DNA from: Melanopsichium pennsylvanicum
Lineage: Eukaryota > Basidiomycota > Ustilaginomycetes > Ustilaginales
NCBI GenBank assembly: GCA_900208305.1
Contig: OAPG01000005.1
Span: forward strand, 186,001-250,000
Reading direction: 5' to 3'
DNA: 64,000 bases
Made by a program: the position numbers and the translations under genes
Shown: positions 52,208 through 61,915 of the stretch, piece after piece
Position numbering within the stretch: the first letter of the stretch is position 1
Layout of the letters: each line of letters opens with the position of its first letter
The notes under the pieces: generated by a model
What the model saw: the letters and a program-made list of their open reading frames with translations, nothing else
Database searches by the model: none
What the model was told of the DNA's origin: nothing

Positions 52208-53470
52208 ATGGTGTCCTCCACAGAAGCTTTGGCTGCGAGCTTAGAAGTCAAGAAACACATTAGTTTCAACCTTCGCTGCTTGCGAATGCTACCACAGCCT
52301 TACACGAGCGCCGACGATCAACGCATGACATTGGGCTATTTTGCCCTCTCTTCTTTAGACCTACTCTATGGCTTGGATAAGATTCCCACTGAGGAGAAAC
52401 AGGAACTTGTTGACTGGATATATGACCAACAATCACCCTCTGGTGGGTTTGGTGGTTCTCCTTCCAACTCGTTCCATGCATCTTGTTGTTCAGCTGGCGC
52501 TTCGAGACACTCGACTGAAGTTGGAAGTGCATCAATAAAGCAAAAGAAGCGAGGAATGGTAGGAAATGTTGCAATGACATATGCGGCTCTTGTATCGCTG
52601 TCCATACTTCGAGACTCATTCCAACGCCTAAATCGCTCAGCACTGATCGAATTTATCTCTGCACTGCAAGATAAAACGAATGGAGGATTCGCAGCCGAAA
52701 TACCAAAAAAGCCGTATCAAAGCCAACTGGTAGATCGAGACCCAAGATTCTCATACTGTGCGATTGCGATATGTTCAATGTTGGGCGAATGGGGAGAGGT
52801 GGACATTGGAAAGGCCAAGATTTATGTTCAAGGTTGTCAGAGGTACGATGGAGGGTTTGGCGCAAGTGAATGGCATGAGAGTCATTCTGGAATGGGGTAC
52901 TGCTGTGTTGCTGCGCTACATCTTTTGGGAGTATCATCGGGAGGATCGAAGGAGTGGAAGCGCAGGGAGGAAGCGATAACTTGGTTGGCTCATAGGCAGG
53001 TTGGATCGTCTCAATCGCCACCACTGTCACAACATGGATCAAGCACAGAAGGCAGCAAGAATGGTGAAATTACTGAAGGGAGGGACAGGGAAGAAGAAGA
53101 ACAAGAGGAGGAAGAGGAAGAAAAGATGACAGGTGGATTTCAGGGACGCCCAAATAAGCTACCACCAGACGTATGTTACTCATTCTGGAATGGGGGCGCT
53201 TTGGCCATATTGGGAGAACATGATCTTGTTGATGCCAAGCTGGACGCGGGGTACGTGTTGAGTGCGCAGAGTAAGGTTGGTGGGATTTCAAAGATGCCAG
53301 ACGAACATCCAGATTTGTTGCATACTTACCTAGGATTGGCTAGTCTAAGTCTACATCAGCCAGACGGAGAAGGGCAAGGGATCGAGTTTGGGATGAAGCG
53401 GTTAGATGCTGTTTTGAACTGTAGTTTGGAGGCTAAGAGATGGATTCTGAAGCATTTAACAAAGTCATGA
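52208..53470 (+). CDS. CDC43: Geranylgeranyltransferase type I beta subunit
   Basis: With the shared alpha subunit (Ram2) it attaches geranylgeranyl to C-terminal CaaL cysteines of Rho/Cdc42 GTPases. The protein has 420 residues from ATG 52208; the frame upstream has only a TTG start. The N-terminal block HISFNLRCLRMLPQPYTSAD and TLGYFALSSLDLL are typical. The zinc ligands are visible as Asp 321 and Cys 323 in PPDVCYSFWNGG and His 375 in DLLHTYLGL. Prenyltransferase repeats with GGF motifs occur (SGGFGGSP, NGGFAAEI, DGGFGASEWHESH, TGGFQGRPNK); the GRPNK element fits type I rather than the farnesyl enzyme. An acidic insert (about residues 258-305, rich in Glu) interrupts the barrel before the last repeats. 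One exon. Confidence 0.92.
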   Translation: MVSSTEALAASLEVKKHISFNLRCLRMLPQPYTSADDQRMTLGYFALSSLDLLYGLDKIPTEEKQELVDWIYDQQSPSGGFGGSPSNSFHASCCSAGASRHSTEVGSASIKQKKRGMVGNVAMTYAALVSLSILRDSFQRLNRSALIEFISALQDKTNGGFAAEIPKKPYQSQLVDRDPRFSYCAIAICSMLGEWGEVDIGKAKIYVQGCQRYDGGFGASEWHESHSGMGYCCVAALHLLGVSSGGSKEWKRREEAITWLAHRQVGSSQSPPLSQHGSSTEGSKNGEITEGRDREEEEQEEEEEEKMTGGFQGRPNKLPPDVCYSFWNGGALAILGEHDLVDAKLDAGYVLSAQSKVGGISKMPDEHPDLLHTYLGLASLSLHQPDGEGQGIEFGMKRLDAVLNCSLEAKRWILKHLTKS

Positions 53471-54215
53471 GAATGTGTCAATCCAGGTCTTGTATATGTG
53501 AAGAGCAATGTACAGTAATTTACTGCAGGTGTGCGATTCTGAGATGATTGATCAAGTGTGCTTTGTGTCAAGGTCTTGCTTGAGTGAATCGTGAATGAAA
53601 GAGTTGATTGAGTGTTACATTTAAATGGTAGGAAGCAAGCAAGAGGTGTGAATCGGGATAGAGAAATACCCGATTCAAAATACCGGTAATGGATGCTTGT
53701 TTCTTTTGACTCTCTTGTGGCGCGACTTGGTAACTTGTCTGTGTGATTGTTGGATTTGAATGTTATTTAATGGATTCGATGGTCTGATTTTTGGGCCTTT
53801 GACTGGGCTGATTCACAGATTGGCCGGCTGGCTTGGCGGCGAAAAGAGCACCAACAAAAGAACAACAGAAACAGACACACACGCGCGCTCTCTCTCTCTC
53901 TCTGTCTCTCTCCCTCTCTGTGCACTTCTGGCCAAATGTCTCCGCACCCACCAATCACGAATCCAGCAACCAAGCAGCATTCTCGCCTCTCTTCCTCTGC
54001 CTCTGAACCTCGCTCTCCTTACTCCACGCTCTAATTGAATCAATAATCATCATATCACTCAAATTCAACCGACTCCTTTATTGAGTTGACAAGTAATAAT
54101 ACTTACTCTCTCTCCTTTATTATTCACACTTCCTCTTTCAACCTCCATTCTCTCGTCAACATTCGAGAGAAGAGGCTCTCTTTTTCTTTTCTCTTTTTCT
54201 TTTCTCGCCGTTACC
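53471..54215. other. Intergenic region upstream of squalene synthase
   Basis: The 745 bases include the CDC43 3' end, a CT-rich microsatellite at 53887-53920 and a long T/C-rich leader just before the ERG9 ATG, typical of strongly expressed fungal genes. No extra gene was seen. Confidence 0.55.
53887..53920. repeat. CT-rich microsatellite
   Basis: CT units with two interruptions, about 300 bases upstream of the squalene synthase start. Confidence 0.9.
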
Positions 54216-55940
54216 ATGGGTCTCCTCTCCTACGTTCTTTTGGGTATAACCCATCCCAGCGAGCTTCGAGCTATGATTGGCTACAAAGTATGGCGAGACC
54301 CTCTCAACGATATCAAGGCCGATCCCACCGCCTCGGGTTGGGATCGTCAACGCATGCGCGATTGCTGGTCTCTCCTCGATCTCACTTCTCGTTCGTTTGC
54401 TGCCGTCATCAAGGAGCTCAAAGGCCAACTCTCCCGTGTCATTTGTCTTTTTTACCTCGTCCTTCGAGCTCTCGACACAATCGAAGATGATATGACCATC
54501 CCTGTACACAAAAAAGTTCCGCTTTTGGTCAACTTTTTCAAGTATCTCGAACAGCCAGGTTGGAATTTCACCGAATCAGGTCCCAATGAGAAGGACCGAC
54601 AACTTTTGGTCGAGTTTGACAAGGTGATTGCCGAGTACCAGTTGCTCGATCCAGGATACAGGACCGTCATCAGTGACATTACCGCAAAGATGGGCGCAGG
54701 CATGGCTAGCTACATTGAGTTGAGCGCCAACAAGCCGTTGAGTGTAAGCACGTGGAAGCATTTCGACCTTTACTGTCACTTTGTCGCCGGTCTCGTCGGT
54801 GAAGGTCTGTCCAGACTTTTTTCAGAGTCCAACTTGGAACGACCCTGGCTCGGACACCAATTGCAACTGTCAAACCACATGGGACTCTTCCTCCAAAAGA
54901 CCAACATCATCAGAGATTACGCCGAAGATTGTCAAGAAGGTCGCTTTTTCTGGCCTAAACAGTGCTGGGGTGACGACTACGCCCAATTTGTCTCTCAAGC
55001 CCAAGTCGCTTCGGGTATCATCGAGACCAAACCAGGTAGCGGCAAGTTCAAACCTGCCGATAACCAAGTTGGCAAGCGCTCCATGTATGTGCTTTCCAGC
55101 ATGCTTCTCGACGCCATGTCGCACGCCACTAGCGCGCTCGACTACTTGGCTTTGCTCAAGGAACAGAGCATCTTTAACTTTTGCGCCATTCCCCAGGTTA
55201 TGGCCATCGCAACGCTCGAATCCATGTTCAACAACCCGAATGTCTTGAAGAAAAACGTAAAGATCCGTAAAGGCGTAGCGGTAGGATTGATTCTCAAGGC
55301 GGTCAACCCTCGAGACGTTGCCTATACTTTCCTCGACTATTCTCGCAAAATCCATGCGCGTCTCTCGCCGTCTGATCCTAACTTTATCCGATGGTCTGTC
55401 GAGCTGGCACGCATCGAGCAATGGTGCGAAACGTACTACCCTTCTTTCATAGCTGCGACTGCAGAAGGCAAAACCCCCGATGCACGTGCTCAATCGCTCA
55501 GAACATGGTCCGAGACTCGTCGTACTCAAGCATTGATGCTTAAACATGCAAAGTTGAACGGAAACGATCCCACATCCAACGACGTCAGATCCGTGCTGGA
55601 GGCGGCCAAAGCTCAAGCGTTAGATCCACGCGAACTCATGACGCAAGAAGAAAAGAAGGAGGCGGAAAAAAAGGAAAAGGACGAAATGCTGAAATTCTTC
55701 TTCGTCATTTTAATCGGCATGACCAGTTTCATGGCTTTGGTAGGCGTGATCACATGGGAGATTGTTTGGTATTGGACAATGGATGGTCCCGATCCTCTCT
55801 CGCAGGCTATCAAGTATTACTACAATGTCGTAAAGATGCATGGAGCAGAGACTGTCATGGAGATCCTAGGCGTCGTGAGACACAGTTTCCAACATGTTTG
55901 GAAACATGGCATCAACTCGAATGCAAAGTTGGAACTTTGA
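54216..55940 (+). CDS. ERG9: Squalene synthase (farnesyl-diphosphate farnesyltransferase)
   Basis: It joins two farnesyl diphosphates to squalene through presqualene diphosphate, using NADPH, the first step committed to sterols. The protein has 574 residues, longer than yeast Erg9 (444). The two Asp-rich Mg-binding motifs are DTIEDD (87-92) and DYAED (234-238). Other family blocks are RSFAAVIKEL, CLFYLVLRALDTIEDD, YCHFVAGLVGEGLSRLF and FLQKTNIIRDYAEDCQEGR. A charged stretch (EEKKEAEKKEKDE) precedes a C-terminal membrane anchor at about 493-518 that fixes it in the ER. The extra length is mainly in the region after residue 400. The ATG context (TTACCATGGG) is good. One exon. Confidence 0.96.
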   Translation: MGLLSYVLLGITHPSELRAMIGYKVWRDPLNDIKADPTASGWDRQRMRDCWSLLDLTSRSFAAVIKELKGQLSRVICLFYLVLRALDTIEDDMTIPVHKKVPLLVNFFKYLEQPGWNFTESGPNEKDRQLLVEFDKVIAEYQLLDPGYRTVISDITAKMGAGMASYIELSANKPLSVSTWKHFDLYCHFVAGLVGEGLSRLFSESNLERPWLGHQLQLSNHMGLFLQKTNIIRDYAEDCQEGRFFWPKQCWGDDYAQFVSQAQVASGIIETKPGSGKFKPADNQVGKRSMYVLSSMLLDAMSHATSALDYLALLKEQSIFNFCAIPQVMAIATLESMFNNPNVLKKNVKIRKGVAVGLILKAVNPRDVAYTFLDYSRKIHARLSPSDPNFIRWSVELARIEQWCETYYPSFIAATAEGKTPDARAQSLRTWSETRRTQALMLKHAKLNGNDPTSNDVRSVLEAAKAQALDPRELMTQEEKKEAEKKEKDEMLKFFFVILIGMTSFMALVGVITWEIVWYWTMDGPDPLSQAIKYYYNVVKMHGAETVMEILGVVRHSFQHVWKHGINSNAKLEL

Positions 55941-56209
55941 AAATAGTGGTGATGTATGAGAGAGAGAGGGCGGGGAGCATCTTGTAAACACGTTTCAAAC
56001 GGCAGCAAAAAAGTAATACCAAGATTCATATCTTGCAGATTGTAGAATTTATAGCCACTGAGCAGATAACTTTGGAATGTTGTTGATTGCGTTTTTTGGA
56101 ATGTCACTTTCTTTTCGTTAGGGAGCTTTCCATTCGTCTTGAAATTCTTATTTTATTTTGGCAGAGTATCTAGGTGGCTATTTGTGATCGGGTCAGTGAG
56201 AGGCAGTAG

Positions 56210-56240
<31 letters not shown>

Positions 56241-56465
56241 ATAATTATCATGGTATGTTGCTGTATTTATCGGGAACCTGGTTTGGACTGGAAATGAACA
56301 GGTGCGTATTATAAGGATTGAATCAAACTTGAGCAGAGAATCACTTGACTGGTTTGAATAAGGTCGATGAAACTCGATAAGTTGTTATTTGGTACTGTGA
56401 ATAATTAGTACATAGGGATTCATTCCGGCCTTCTTTGCTTTGCTTTGCTTCGCTTTTTTTTTTTT
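55941..56465. other. Convergent intergenic region
   Basis: The 525 bases between converging ERG9 and the PRMT3-like gene contain a 24-base T run at 56217-56240 and GCTTT repeats at about 56432-56455. No gene was seen. Confidence 0.5.
56217..56240. repeat. 24-base T run
   Basis: An uninterrupted poly-T on the plus strand in the convergent intergenic region. Such runs can mark 3' ends of inserted reverse-transcribed DNA, but no element was recognised beside it. Confidence 0.9.
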
Positions 56466-58352
56466 TTAACGAACCATGAACATCTGAACAGCCATTGTCT
56501 CTACACGTTTATTAACCGACTTTGTTCCCTCTTTCGTTACCACTGTTTGGTTTTCTTTGGGTACATGAAGGTAATACAATTCACATTCCAATTGTCTTGA
56601 ATGTTTCTGATCTTGCAAAACCACAATTTTACCTTTAATCTTATCCCCCTTTTTCACACCCGTAATCGCTTGCTTTAAAACAAACAAAGTTTGTTGCCAA
56701 TGCGTCTCTTTCGAAAAAGGTGAAGTCGAAAAGCAAACCAAATGTCCATCTTCCTTTCCCTTTCCCTCGCCTTCGAATGATGGCGTAATTTGATCCTTAA
56801 CCAAATCCATACCCATCACATCTCCTTCCGTCAATGTAAAAGCTGAACACTCGGTCGAACCATTTTCGGGTACATTGGCACTCGGAAAGAAAAACGTATC
56901 AAACCAAGAAATGAATCCATGAATCTCACCTTGTTGATTCTCCAAATCGTGTGTAATGGTAAGTTCAAACTCGCTATGCGGTTCAGGTTGCTTAACAGGC
57001 AATTTAACCAAGTTGAAATCACCAAAAATAAAACTATCACTAACCACCTCATCCTTATCTAATACATCCACAAAAGCTTCATCCAACAAACCCGTAGTCA
57101 TGCTCTTCATATCGAATCCATGAACACTGTCCCAAAACTTCAATTTGGTCTGCAAAAGTGGTTGACTACTAAACGCGGCTAAATGCATGGTCATCCTATT
57201 CGGTGCCAAAACGCCGGTTTGCTTGTTCAAATATCGATCCCTTGCCACCAAAACAGAAGGCAACATGTTTTCGTAAAGTAAAAAATATCCCATCCATTCA
57301 CTTACTAACATATCCACTTTACCTTGATAGGGTCGAAGCTCGTCTTCAAGTTCCTCCAACTTTCCCTTGTAAACCTTGACGACGTGACCAAAGTGATTGG
57401 CTTCTACGTTTTGTTTTGCTCTCTCAACGATATCACTTGCATCGATGGCGATCACCCTTTTTGCACCTGCACGTGCTGCGAAAAGTGAAAGGATTCCACT
57501 CCCACATCCAACATCCATAACCACTTTACCTCGAATAAGGTGCGAATTGGAAGGATGCAAGAGAAATTGGGCATACGAGAGCGTTCGAGCTGTATCGGTG
57601 ATCATAGTTTGATGGATAGAGTTGGTGGAATACGAGTCAAAGTAGAGGACGTCATCTTCTTTGTCGTTTGCCCCACGTGTGGTTCGAGCCGAGTGGAGTG
57701 AAGATGAAGCGAGAGAAGATCGCTGTTGGAGCGACAATGGTTGTCCAGCTGATTCGAAAAGCTCATTGCGCGACAATCCGAGCGTAGATGCATGAATGCT
57801 ACGTAATTCGTCAAAAGCGGAACGAGCTGTAGCCAGTTGTTCCTCCAATTCCTTGATACGAGCGTTTTCGCTACTTGCAGCTTTGACTGAAGCACCGGCA
57901 CCAGCATCGGCAGGAGCAGTCATGTTGGAGCAAGGGACGGAAATTAGGTCAAAATCCAATTGAAGCAAGCCATCATCCTCAAATCCAGCCACCGGTTTTA
58001 ATTCGTCATCATCCGAAAGAACGTTGGAATCGGCAGCGATGTTATTCACTTGATGCACGTTGAGATTGTTACGACGAATGTGATTGATCAATCGAATCAC
58101 CTGTAGCGTGTCAAGATCGAGACGTTTTACAAGCGCAACGAAATCACATCCTGATGACTTGGCATGATCAAGCGCCTGAACCGCTGTGTCGAAATGAGGC
58201 TTTTGACCGTTGGAATCAGCAAACAGGGCAACAGTAGGAGCAGGCGGGTTGCTGTCGTCCGATCGCCAATCTCCGAAATCGTTATCCTGATCATCAAACT
58301 CGGAGCCCGAATCAGAAGCAGAAATGTATCCTTCCGGATCTTTGTGTACCAT
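56466..58352 (-). CDS. PRMT3-like protein arginine methyltransferase
   Basis: PRMT3 makes asymmetric dimethylarginine, classically on ribosomal protein S2 (uS5). The product has 628 residues from ATG 58352. The N-terminal 120 residues align with the PRMT3 zinc-finger region (DHAKSSGCDFVALVKRLDLD, VIRLINHIRR), but the usual CxxC is replaced by ALFAD. The SAM-binding core has VVMDVGCGSGILSLFAARAG (about 273-292). The double-E loop SEWMGYFLLYE is near 351-361. The THW loop is near 549. The ending is complete. A likely coiled coil (about 165-195) precedes the core. The gene is more AT-rich in third codon positions than its neighbours. One exon. Confidence 0.92.
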   Translation of the reverse strand: MVHKDPEGYISASDSGSEFDDQDNDFGDWRSDDSNPPAPTVALFADSNGQKPHFDTAVQALDHAKSSGCDFVALVKRLDLDTLQVIRLINHIRRNNLNVHQVNNIAADSNVLSDDDELKPVAGFEDDGLLQLDFDLISVPCSNMTAPADAGAGASVKAASSENARIKELEEQLATARSAFDELRSIHASTLGLSRNELFESAGQPLSLQQRSSLASSSLHSARTTRGANDKEDDVLYFDSYSTNSIHQTMITDTARTLSYAQFLLHPSNSHLIRGKVVMDVGCGSGILSLFAARAGAKRVIAIDASDIVERAKQNVEANHFGHVVKVYKGKLEELEDELRPYQGKVDMLVSEWMGYFLLYENMLPSVLVARDRYLNKQTGVLAPNRMTMHLAAFSSQPLLQTKLKFWDSVHGFDMKSMTTGLLDEAFVDVLDKDEVVSDSFIFGDFNLVKLPVKQPEPHSEFELTITHDLENQQGEIHGFISWFDTFFFPSANVPENGSTECSAFTLTEGDVMGMDLVKDQITPSFEGEGKGKEDGHLVCFSTSPFSKETHWQQTLFVLKQAITGVKKGDKIKGKIVVLQDQKHSRQLECELYYLHVPKENQTVVTKEGTKSVNKRVETMAVQMFMVR

Positions 58353-58873
58353 GCTTCCAAAGGGCGAATGATACTTTTTTGTGCAGAGGCGTTGCAAGAT
58401 GCGAAGAAGAAGGAGAAGAAAGAAGAAAGTATTAATAGTGTGTGGAGAACAAAGATATCAATTTTTCTTTTTTGATGTTTTTTTTTTCCTGTCAAAATTT
58501 CGTGCATGCAATTTGAAGCTCGGATTTTTAGGCGAGCGTGCGGGCCACCGTTTATTTTGTCTGCGCGTCGTTTTGATCTGTTAAGCCGAAGCTTAAAAAT
58601 GTGAAGTTTTGGGGACCAACCACAATTCACAGCATTCAACAAGCTAGAAACACCAACACTTTGCTGTGAACAAGCCACGATCAATATTTCTGTCCGCTTC
58701 CCTGTAAGATCTATCTACTGTACCTTACTGTATAATCCAAAACAGACATACTGTGATTTACTGTATTTACACTTAATGAACTCGAAACTTGCCAGTTCTA
58801 TCTACATTGTTTGTTTGTATATCTTCTGTATTCTTTCTATTCTCTTTGCCTTTTCATTTGGCAGAGTAGCTTT
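58353..58873. other. Intergenic region with clustered TACTGT motifs
   Basis: These 521 bases lie upstream of the PRMT3-like gene and downstream of the peptidase gene, both on the minus strand. Four TACTGT motifs cluster at 58716-58765. A T-run lies at about 58478-58488. No gene was seen. Confidence 0.5.
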
Positions 58874-61800
58874 TTACACTTCGTAGACACCAGCAACGAC
58901 CGTGAGCATCATGACGTCAATCTCTGGATGCTTGTTTTGCATGTACTCGTCCATCTTGATAAACGTCTCGATACCAGGTCTATCTCCTTCTGCTGCCACC
59001 TGTTTGTGTTGAGGGAACATTTCATCTGCCACCAATCCACTTGCGTCGATCCACAACCTCGAAGCATCTCTGTCCACGTTTTCGTCTGCATTCTTGACTT
59101 TGATCAGTTTGCCATTGCTTTTCTTTGAGAAGAATCCGCTGCGTTTCTTGGCCGCAACAAGCCCGTCTTGTTGCAGCTTGATGGTGAGTTCCACCGACCA
59201 CGTGTAGATTCCGTGACGTGCAACGCTCTTGAGATGGTGCCTTTGAAAACCGCTAGGCGGTTCAGAGGGAAGGTTCCACGATACGATTTCGGCATCGAAT
59301 GCAACCACACTCCAGATAATGCCAGGATGAGCCATTTCAAGTGTCAAACTTCTGGTGCCTGCTTCGAGATCAAGCACCTCGTTGGTCGCGCGAACCGTAA
59401 AGTGTTTAGCCTCGCCAGCAGGTGCAGCATATTTGGTGGAGAACCAAGTGGGTGGGGCAGGGAGTTGGAACTTGTAAGGCGTCAAGAAAGCGCTGACGGG
59501 GTAAAGGATGTCGAAATCGGGATTGTAATCGTTCATCTCCATCAATTCGGCCCTGGTTTGGCTTGAGATACCGAACTGTGCTTGCAACTCGTTGGCCAAT
59601 GCCTTGAATCCAGGTGCTGGATCCGCAGAGCCAACGTTAATGAACCATTCGTTGCTCGTAATGTTCTCCACCTGATGCACAAACAGACGCTTGGGATGCG
59701 CTTCGTCAAACGGCTTCCAACCGGGACTTGCAAACACCGCCATGACAGCCGCAGTAATACCCATCAAAGCCAAGATAGTTTTCCTCAGATTCTCGTTCGT
59801 ATACCTATGCGCAAGCGGGATGGCAAACGGGAAACAGAGGAAAACCAACCCTGCAACGATACTAGCAATAATATGATCCGCCGGAGAAATCTCGCCCATC
59901 CTACCCGTAAGTGGCACAAACAGATCGAGGAAACTCGCTATACCCTCTACACCTACGATTCCAGGAATCACCGTCATCACTGCATAAACGTAAGCCGAAA
60001 CACGATTGTCTGGCGCCACAAGCTTGTCTTCGATCTGACCCACACCTATCAGCACAAAGTCGTTCAACGTGGTAGCCACGGTAAAAGTGATCGAAGCCAA
60101 CGCCATGAGGTAAGCGCTTCCGATACCAAATGCGTTCATACCCAGTAGACCGAGGTTGAAAAAGATGGCCATACCAGACAAGCTCGATCGTTCGAGATAC
60201 GGCCTCTTATAAGGCTCGACCAGCTTCGACGTCAAGTACTGTACGATCAAGATACCAGCCATGGCGGGTGGAGCGTAAAGCAGGATAGGGAAAAATTCGT
60301 GACTGTACCAAGACATTCCTTTACCCAACACCTTTGCCATAATGAAAGCCACAATGTTGGCACCAAGAGCAGCACCCACCACGGAAACAAGTGCAGAGAG
60401 CACGCTGAGGATGGTCAGATTAAGCGCACCAATGGCGGATTCCGAACGAACCACCGATGAGAGTTGGAAATTGATGAAAGCAGACAGACCCATGACGATG
60501 CTCTTGAACGCCTTGTTCTGAAGCAGGAAAAAGTATCGACCTGCGATCGAGAAGTAAATGGGTAGGGTGTGACGTGTTTGATGAGGTTGAATGTTGCGAA
60601 GGAGGTTGACGGATTCGTTTTTTAGACAGAGGTGTTGAATGATGGCGAGCGTGTTTTCACCAAAGTGTTGGGTGGCACCGGGTTCGAGGTAGGTAGGAAT
60701 ATCCTTTCGGGTGTGATAAAGGTACGAGTTGCCCACCAATGCCATATCGAGACCTGTCAGGTCATTGCCGTACTCGACAAATTGACGAAAATCAGTATCC
60801 GACAGAATGAGGCCGGTGGAAAACACATCGTTTGCGAGAACAGTTCCAAACGGATGAGGTACGTGAGAGTAAGCCTCTAGCATTTCAGCACTGGTAGCCT
60901 GGAAGAGAAGCTCAGGACCACTGGTACCACACGCCTCGAGGTTGACCACCGCCTTGACACCTGCATTGGTCTCGTTATGTTGGGTAATGTACAGATGGCT
61001 TGCATCCTGGAGAGATTCTTCACCGTCATTGAACAGCAGTACTACCGAATTGTACAACCTGCGACCGGTGTTGGGGAGAGTGAGCACACGAAGCGCTTCC
61101 ATCAGGATAGCCACTCCGACACCGTCATCAGCTCCACCCGGGCTTGGAAGGGTGCTATCGAGATGAGCGTTGAGCAAGAGACTGTTTGCCTTACTCTCAT
61201 CCGTGCCATCCGAGATACGAACGACGAGGTTGGACATGGAGTAGTAGCGCTTCCACACGACATTGGACATGAAATCGAAACGATGCGCACCATCACCAAT
61301 CTGTTTGTACACCTCTACCTGAGTTCGGCCAGGGTTGTCTGGAGTGCCCGTATTGTGGTATCCTTCGTAGCGTCGAAGCACGACCTCGAGCCAATTTTCA
61401 GCTTCGACATGCTCCTTAGTACCGACGATACGGTAGCCGATATCGACTGAGAGGTGGTGCATCACACCCACGGCGTTGGCCTCGGAAAAGAGCTCGTGGA
61501 ATTTGTGCGACTCTGCAGCTGTGTGGGCAGGGACTACTCCAGGGATGGGAGGATGATATGCGGCGGCATCGGCAGGGGTGACACCAGAGGCGAGGACGGT
61601 GGTGGGTCCACGTGGAGTGGGAAGCTTGTAGTGGAGGTACAGGGTGATGGAGCCGAGGAACGAGAACATGGCCAGTACGGCGAGGACGAGCAGACCTGAC
61701 TTGGGAGTGCGGGTATAGTTCTTGGGATCGATCTGACGAGAGCGCCTGTCATCAGCGTACTGACGGTACTCAGCGGCTATGGCGGCTTGATTGGACGGGA

Positions 61801-61915
61801 GAGGTGGACCATTGGCGCTTGTAGCAGCGGCTAAAGTGGCACCATTGGAATCGGAAGCAGCAGGGCTTGAAGCTGCTGCCTTCTTAGGCGTGCTTCCGTT
61901 GCGTTTAGCAGGCAT
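58874..61915 (-). CDS. PFF1: Multi-membrane M28 metallopeptidase (vacuolar membrane protease Pff1-like)
   Basis: The family comprises vacuolar or ER membrane zinc aminopeptidase-like proteins (yeast Pff1, animal ERMP1). The protein has 1013 residues from ATG 61915 (MPAKRNGSTPKK); upstream codons in the frame have no better start. A Pro/Ala/Ser-rich cytosolic N-terminus is followed by one membrane segment (about 75-95). The lumenal M28 domain has zinc ligands visible in NAHLDS (about 250), GADDG (about 262) and NDGEES (about 295), with a later YHTRKD His. Eight or so membrane segments occupy about residues 470-770. A lumenal C-terminal domain completes the protein. One exon. The substrate is unknown. 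Confidence 0.92.
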   Translation of the reverse strand: MPAKRNGSTPKKAAASSPAASDSNGATLAAATSANGPPLPSNQAAIAAEYRQYADDRRSRQIDPKNYTRTPKSGLLVLAVLAMFSFLGSITLYLHYKLPTPRGPTTVLASGVTPADAAAYHPPIPGVVPAHTAAESHKFHELFSEANAVGVMHHLSVDIGYRIVGTKEHVEAENWLEVVLRRYEGYHNTGTPDNPGRTQVEVYKQIGDGAHRFDFMSNVVWKRYYSMSNLVVRISDGTDESKANSLLLNAHLDSTLPSPGGADDGVGVAILMEALRVLTLPNTGRRLYNSVVLLFNDGEESLQDASHLYITQHNETNAGVKAVVNLEACGTSGPELLFQATSAEMLEAYSHVPHPFGTVLANDVFSTGLILSDTDFRQFVEYGNDLTGLDMALVGNSYLYHTRKDIPTYLEPGATQHFGENTLAIIQHLCLKNESVNLLRNIQPHQTRHTLPIYFSIAGRYFFLLQNKAFKSIVMGLSAFINFQLSSVVRSESAIGALNLTILSVLSALVSVVGAALGANIVAFIMAKVLGKGMSWYSHEFFPILLYAPPAMAGILIVQYLTSKLVEPYKRPYLERSSLSGMAIFFNLGLLGMNAFGIGSAYLMALASITFTVATTLNDFVLIGVGQIEDKLVAPDNRVSAYVYAVMTVIPGIVGVEGIASFLDLFVPLTGRMGEISPADHIIASIVAGLVFLCFPFAIPLAHRYTNENLRKTILALMGITAAVMAVFASPGWKPFDEAHPKRLFVHQVENITSNEWFINVGSADPAPGFKALANELQAQFGISSQTRAELMEMNDYNPDFDILYPVSAFLTPYKFQLPAPPTWFSTKYAAPAGEAKHFTVRATNEVLDLEAGTRSLTLEMAHPGIIWSVVAFDAEIVSWNLPSEPPSGFQRHHLKSVARHGIYTWSVELTIKLQQDGLVAAKKRSGFFSKKSNGKLIKVKNADENVDRDASRLWIDASGLVADEMFPQHKQVAAEGDRPGIETFIKMDEYMQNKHPEIDVMMLTVVAGVYEV

